DNA from: Rodentibacter pneumotropicus DSM 21403
GTDB taxonomy: Bacteria > Pseudomonadota > Gammaproteobacteria > Enterobacterales > Pasteurellaceae
Reading direction: 5' to 3'
NCBI RefSeq assembly: GCF_000379905.1
Contig: NZ_KB904052.1
Location: 62,001-126,000, forward strand
DNA length: 64,000 bases
Shown here: positions 60,049 to 64,000 of the stretch, piece after piece
Numbering within the stretch: position 1 is the stretch's first letter
How the letters are laid out: each line of letters opens with the position of its first letter
Translations under genes and position numbers: made by a program
Notes under the pieces: model-generated
The model's input: only the letters and a program-made list of their open reading frames with translations
Told to the model about the DNA's origin: nothing
Database searches by the model: none

Positions 60049-60360
60049 ATGTCAAAACAACAAGAATTATTAGATAAAATTCACACTGAATTTCAACCGC
60101 ACTTTGCGACGGTAGAAAATGAAAGCCATATGCATAGCTCCGGTCGTGGTGCAAATTCTCACTTTAAATTGGTGATTGTCAGTGATGTTTTTGACGGTAT
60201 GAGTAAGGTTAAACGCCATCAAAAGTTATATCAATTATTTTCCGATGATTTAACAAACGGTATCCATGCCTTAGCCCTTCATCTTTACACAAAAAAAGAA
60301 TGGGAAGAACGTGGTGAGGTATTTCCAAATTCACCAAACTGTGCCGGAGTTGGGTTGTAG
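60049..60360 (+). CDS. bolA: BolA-family protein
   Basis: The 103-residue protein has the BolA fold with the conserved HxxH-like segment HMHSSGRGANSHFKLVIVSD near residues 28-47 and GIHALALHLYTKKEWEERG near 75-93. BolA acts as an iron-sulfur-linked partner of monothiol glutaredoxin and a transcriptional regulator in E. coli. An uptake signal within the gene encodes EFQPHFA. Confidence 0.93.
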   Translation: MSKQQELLDKIHTEFQPHFATVENESHMHSSGRGANSHFKLVIVSDVFDGMSKVKRHQKLYQLFSDDLTNGIHALALHLYTKKEWEERGEVFPNSPNCAGVGL

Positions 60361-60684
60361 TTTGATTATTTTCCATTCATAACTCTTTGTGTGTATCTTT
60401 CAAAAAGTTCACAATTTTTTCACAAAAAGTGTGGGTTAAAGTGGAATGAAACACAGATTTTAGCTAGAATAGGTCGCTTTAATTTTTATATTTTCAATTT
60501 TTTGATGTTGTAAAAGCTCACTTACTTTGTCAAAAAATTAAACCAATTTGAGTTTTTTATTTATGTGTCAGTAGTTAATACTTTGATGGTTTAACGTATT
60601 CTCTGTCACGCTCAAACACGAGATTGCATTTAATTTTAGTTATTTGCAATTGTATTTTTAACCTTGAAAAGTAGTGCAAACAAT
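60361..60684. other. nqr promoter region, no gene seen
   Basis: About 320 AT-rich bases between bolA and nqrA. A TAGAAT box lies at 60465-60470 but lacks a clear -35. The rest shows no open frame or hairpin of note. The nqrA start has no strong Shine-Dalgarno; GAAAAG at 60665-60670 lies too far upstream. Confidence 0.4.
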
Positions 60685-62028
60685 ATGATTACAATTAAGA
60701 AAGGCTTGGATCTTCCTATTGCAGGAAAACCGGCACAAGTAATCCACAGCGGCAACGTTGTGAATCAGGTTGCGATTCTTGGTGAGGAGTATGTGGGGAT
60801 GCGTCCTTCTATGAAGGTACGTGAAGGTGATGTTGTTAAGAAAGGTCAAGCACTTTTTGAAGACAAAAAAAATCCCGGTGTGGTTTTCACAGCCCCAGCA
60901 AGCGGTACTATCACAGCAATAAATCGTGGCGAAAAACGTGTATTACAATCTGTGGTCATTAAAGTGGAAGGCGATGAACAAATCACTTTCGCGAAATATA
61001 ATGCAGATGAACTTAATACGCTTTCTCCTGAACAAGTAAAACAAAATCTTGTGGAATCAGGTTTATGGACCGCATTACGTACGCGTCCTTTCAGCAAAAT
61101 CCCAGCGATTGAAAGCGAACCTTCTTCTATCTTTGTAAATGCAATGGATACTAATCCTCTCTCGGCTGATCCTGAAGTCGTATTAAAAGAGCATTGGCAA
61201 GATTTCACTAATGGGTTAACCGTATTAAGCCGTTTATTCCCAAGCAAACCATTACATCTATGTAAAGCGGGAGATATTAAGATTCCGACTGTGGATCTAT
61301 CAAATCTTCAGGTTCATGATTTTGGTGGCGTTCATCCGGCGGGTTTAGTGGGAACTCACATTCACTTTATCGATCCTGTCGGCATACATAAAACCGTATG
61401 GCATATCAATTATCAAGATGTGATTGCCGTTGGTAAATTATTTACCACGGGTGAACTTTATGTTGATCGCGTCATTTCTCTTGCCGGTCCACAAGTGCAA
61501 AATCCACGTTTGATCCGTACAATGATCGGTGCAAACCTTTCTCAATTAACAGAAAATGAACTAAGTACGGGTGAAAATCGCGTCATTTCCGGTTCTGTAT
61601 TTTGCGGTAATACGGCGAAAGGTGTACATGACTATTTAGGTCGTTATGCTTTACAGGTTTCCGTGATTGCTGAAGGGAACAATAAAGAATTCTTTGGTTG
61701 GATTACTCCGCAGCCAAATAAATATTCGATTACCCGTACTGTATTGGGTCATTTTGGCAAAAAATTATTCAATTTCACTACTGCTGAAAATGGTGGTGAG
61801 CGTGCAATGGTGCCAATCGGCAACTATGAGCGAGTGATGCCGTTGGATATTTTACCAACTTTACTGCTACGTGATTTAATCGCTGGTGATACTGATAGTG
61901 CTCAAGCATTAGGTTGTTTAGAGTTGGATGAAGAAGATTTGGCGCTTTGTTCATTCGTGTGTCCGGGTAAATATGAATATGGTTCAATCTTGCGTCAAGC
62001 TTTAGAAAAGATTGAGAAGGAAGGTTAG
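60685..62028 (+). CDS. nqrA: Na+-translocating NADH:quinone reductase subunit A
   Basis: The 447-residue peripheral subunit begins [20 protein letters not shown] at 60685; upstream in-frame ATG 60664 adds seven residues and is less likely. Typical segments: [20 protein letters not shown] near residue 37, [20 protein letters not shown] near 213 and the C-terminal [20 protein letters not shown]. Na+-NQR replaces complex I as the sodium-pumping NADH dehydrogenase in this family. nqrB follows two bases later. Confidence 0.97.
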   Translation: MITIKKGLDLPIAGKPAQVIHSGNVVNQVAILGEEYVGMRPSMKVREGDVVKKGQALFEDKKNPGVVFTAPASGTITAINRGEKRVLQSVVIKVEGDEQITFAKYNADELNTLSPEQVKQNLVESGLWTALRTRPFSKIPAIESEPSSIFVNAMDTNPLSADPEVVLKEHWQDFTNGLTVLSRLFPSKPLHLCKAGDIKIPTVDLSNLQVHDFGGVHPAGLVGTHIHFIDPVGIHKTVWHINYQDVIAVGKLFTTGELYVDRVISLAGPQVQNPRLIRTMIGANLSQLTENELSTGENRVISGSVFCGNTAKGVHDYLGRYALQVSVIAEGNNKEFFGWITPQPNKYSITRTVLGHFGKKLFNFTTAENGGERAMVPIGNYERVMPLDILPTLLLRDLIAGDTDSAQALGCLELDEEDLALCSFVCPGKYEYGSILRQALEKIEKEG

Positions 62029-62030
62029 AA

Positions 62031-63266
62031 ATGGGTTTAAAAAATCTTTTAGAAAAAATGGAACCCGCGTTTTTACCTGGTGGTAAGTACAGCAAGCTTT
62101 ATCCGATCTTTGAATCGATTTATACCTTGCTTTATACACCGGGTACGGTGACGCACAAAAACACGCATGTTCGTGATGCGTTAGATTCAAAACGTATGAT
62201 GATCACAGTGTTTCTCGCACTGTTTCCTGCGATTTTCTATGGTATGTACAATGTGGGTAACCAAGCGATTCCCGCATTAAATCAATTAGGCAATTTAGAA
62301 CAATTAATTGCAAACGACTGGCATTATGCGCTCGCCAATGGTTTAGGGTTAGATCTAACCTTAAATGCAGGTTGGGGAAGCAAAATGGCATTGGGTGCAA
62401 TTTTCTTCCTGCCAATTTACTTAGTGGTATTTACGGTTTGTACAATTTGGGAATTATTATTCTCCGTGGTTCGTGGTCACGAAGTCAATGAAGGGATGTT
62501 TGTTTCTACGATTCTTTTCGCTTTGATCGTTCCGCCAACGTTACCTTTATGGCAGGCTGCACTCGGTATCAGTTTTGGTATCGTCGTGGCAAAAGAGATC
62601 TTCGGTGGTGTAGGGCGTAACTTTATGAACCCGGCACTGGCAGGTCGAGCTTTCTTGTTCTTTGCCTATCCTGCACAAATTTCCGGTGATACAGTATGGA
62701 CTGCGGCTGATGGTTTCTCCGGTGCAACTGCACTTTCACAATGGTCACAAGCAGGTCAAGGTGCGTTGCAGCATACTGTAACAGGTCAACCAATCTCTTG
62801 GATGGACGCATTTATTGGTAATATCCCTGGTTCTATGGGAGAGGTTTCAACCTTAGCCATTTTAATCGGTGGTGCAGTTATCGTCTTCACCCGTATTGCG
62901 TCATGGCGTATTATCGCTGGGGTAATGATCGGTATGATTGCGACCTCAACATTATTTAACCTAATTGGTTCTGAAACGAATCAGATGTTCTCAATGCCTT
63001 GGCACTGGCATCTTGTTTTAGGTGGTTTTGCGCTAGGTATGGTATTCATGGCAACGGATCCTGTTTCAGCGTCATTCACCAATACAGGTAAATGGTGGTA
63101 TGGTGCGCTAATTGGTGTCATGGCCGTATTAATTCGTACTGTAAACCCGGCTTATCCGGAAGGAATGATGTTAGCAATTTTATTTGCAAACTTGTTTGCA
63201 CCAATTTTTGACTACATCGTTGTTCAAGCAAATATCAAACGTCGGAGAGCAAGAACAAATGGCTAA
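62031..63266 (+). CDS. nqrB: Na+-translocating NADH:quinone reductase subunit B
   Basis: The 411-residue membrane subunit has about ten helices. The covalent FMN site is the Thr in [13 protein letters not shown] (about residue 236) and a riboflavin/quinone region follows. [20 protein letters not shown] near residue 200 is highly conserved. Its end overlaps the nqrC start by eight bases. Confidence 0.97.
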   Translation: MGLKNLLEKMEPAFLPGGKYSKLYPIFESIYTLLYTPGTVTHKNTHVRDALDSKRMMITVFLALFPAIFYGMYNVGNQAIPALNQLGNLEQLIANDWHYALANGLGLDLTLNAGWGSKMALGAIFFLPIYLVVFTVCTIWELLFSVVRGHEVNEGMFVSTILFALIVPPTLPLWQAALGISFGIVVAKEIFGGVGRNFMNPALAGRAFLFFAYPAQISGDTVWTAADGFSGATALSQWSQAGQGALQHTVTGQPISWMDAFIGNIPGSMGEVSTLAILIGGAVIVFTRIASWRIIAGVMIGMIATSTLFNLIGSETNQMFSMPWHWHLVLGGFALGMVFMATDPVSASFTNTGKWWYGALIGVMAVLIRTVNPAYPEGMMLAILFANLFAPIFDYIVVQANIKRRRARTNG

Positions 63267-63993
63267 GTTTAATAAAGACAGTGTAGGCGGCACAATTCTT
63301 GTTGTGTTGTTACTGAGTTTAGTTTGTTCCATTATTGTTGCTGGTTCCGCTGTGATGTTAAAACCTGCACAAGAAGAGCAAAAATTACTCGACAAGCAAA
63401 AAAATATTCTCAATGTTGCAGGGCTTTTACAAGAAAAAGCGAATGTAAAAGAAACCTATGCAAAATTTATTGAACCACGTTTTGTTGATTTAGCAACTGG
63501 TGACTATGTTCAACAGCCTGATGATTCTCAAGAAGCGATTCCTGCAGAACAAGATAAGGCTAGAATCCGTACTCGTGGAAAAACCGCTGAAATTTATCTT
63601 GTTAAAAATGAACAAGGTCAAACTCAGCAAGTGATTTTACCTATTTACGGTACCGGATTATGGTCTGTTATGTATGGTTTAGTTTCTGTTCAACCGGACG
63701 GCAATACGATTAACGGTATCACTTATTATCAACATGGTGAAACTCCAGGATTAGGTGGTGAGATTGAAAATCCAAATTGGGCAGGTTTATTTAAAGGTAA
63801 AAAACTTTTCAATGAACAATATCAACCGGCTATCCATATTGTGAAAGGTCAAGCACCAAAAGATGATCATAGTATTGATGGTTTATCTGGCGCAACACTA
63901 ACCGGTAATGGTGTTCAAGGTACTTTTGATTATTGGTTCAGTGAAAATGGCTTTAGTAAATATCTTGAAAAATTTCAAGCAGGAGCGAACTAA
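63259..63993 (+). CDS. nqrC: Na+-translocating NADH:quinone reductase subunit C
   Basis: The 244-residue subunit begins [20 protein letters not shown] at 63259, with one N-terminal membrane anchor and a periplasmic domain. The FMN-binding Thr is in [20 protein letters not shown] (near residue 223). A frame open further upstream lies inside nqrB and is not used. The stop overlaps the nqrD start (TAATG). Confidence 0.97.
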   Translation: MAKFNKDSVGGTILVVLLLSLVCSIIVAGSAVMLKPAQEEQKLLDKQKNILNVAGLLQEKANVKETYAKFIEPRFVDLATGDYVQQPDDSQEAIPAEQDKARIRTRGKTAEIYLVKNEQGQTQQVILPIYGTGLWSVMYGLVSVQPDGNTINGITYYQHGETPGLGGEIENPNWAGLFKGKKLFNEQYQPAIHIVKGQAPKDDHSIDGLSGATLTGNGVQGTFDYWFSENGFSKYLEKFQAGAN

Positions 63994-64000
63994 TGTCTGG
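63993..64000 (+). CDS. nqrD: Na+-NQR subunit D, first codons (partial)
   Basis: ATG TCT GG at the right edge overlaps the nqrC TAA and gives Met-Ser-Gly, the usual start of NqrD. Only three codons are visible, so the call rests on operon order (nqrABCDEF). Confidence 0.8.

Overview
The window is chromosomal DNA of a gammaproteobacterium of the family Pasteurellaceae. The best evidence is the 9-base DNA-uptake signal AAGTGCGGT (or ACCGCACTT), which recurs dozens of times, often as inverted pairs that form terminators between genes. This core is typical of the 'Hin' subclade (Haemophilus, Aggregatibacter, Pasteurella and relatives), not the 'Apl' subclade. Gene content agrees: tetronate (otn/den) cluster, Na+-NQR, short SecM upstream of secA, aroK-aroB-dam, hflD-purB and a giant Hia/Hsf-type trimeric autotransporter. 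The species cannot be fixed by eye.

Layout. 1-5273: L-threonate/D-erythronate catabolic operon (end of ltnD, otnK, otnC, otnI, denD, GntP-type permease). 5331-10817: D-glycerate locus (CdaR-type regulator, GntP-type permease, glycerate kinase) interrupted by an AT-rich MFS gene that is followed by a decayed second copy of the regulator's 3' end; related intergenic repeats flank the locus. 10822-15533: xerD, MFS transporter, proC, rdgC and the queuosine-precursor transporter yhhQ, the last behind a candidate preQ1 riboswitch. 15727-25404: accessory region with a 2668-residue trimeric autotransporter adhesin, a divergent small XRE-type regulator, a palindrome in the adhesin promoter region and relics of decayed genes. 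25405-31063: gor, a YafJ-like amidotransferase, cytochrome b562, murQ and a periplasmic PQQ-type sugar dehydrogenase. 31064-38592: ygiC-ygiB-yigB-DUF2251 operon, eno, a GDPD-fold protein that lacks catalytic residues, purB and hflD. 38739-43806: trpS, a DUF406 protein, a 54-residue DUF1232 protein, ferredoxin yfhL, an RNase T2 enzyme, pgk and fbaA. 43822-46124: LPS/LOS surface-sugar pair (O-antigen-ligase-like protein and GT9 heptosyltransferase-like protein). 46390-52906: aroK, aroB, dam, a DUF721 protein, secM, secA, mutT. 52890-59051: holA, lptE, leuS, yggU, yggT, corA. 59324-64000: yajG, bolA and the start of the nqr operon (nqrA, nqrB, nqrC, first codons of nqrD).

Most of the window is core metabolism in compact operons, with ATGA overlaps or gaps of a few bases. 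The accessory content is the MFS insertion in the glycerate locus, the adhesin/regulator region and possibly the sugar dehydrogenase. No tRNA, rRNA, CRISPR array, complete insertion sequence or prophage was seen. The most informative leads are the adhesin with its dense Asn-X-Ser/Thr sequons and adjacent regulator, the yhhQ leader RNA, the SecM arrest peptide variant, the inactive-looking GDPD protein, and the duplicated regulator tail beside the foreign-looking transporter gene.
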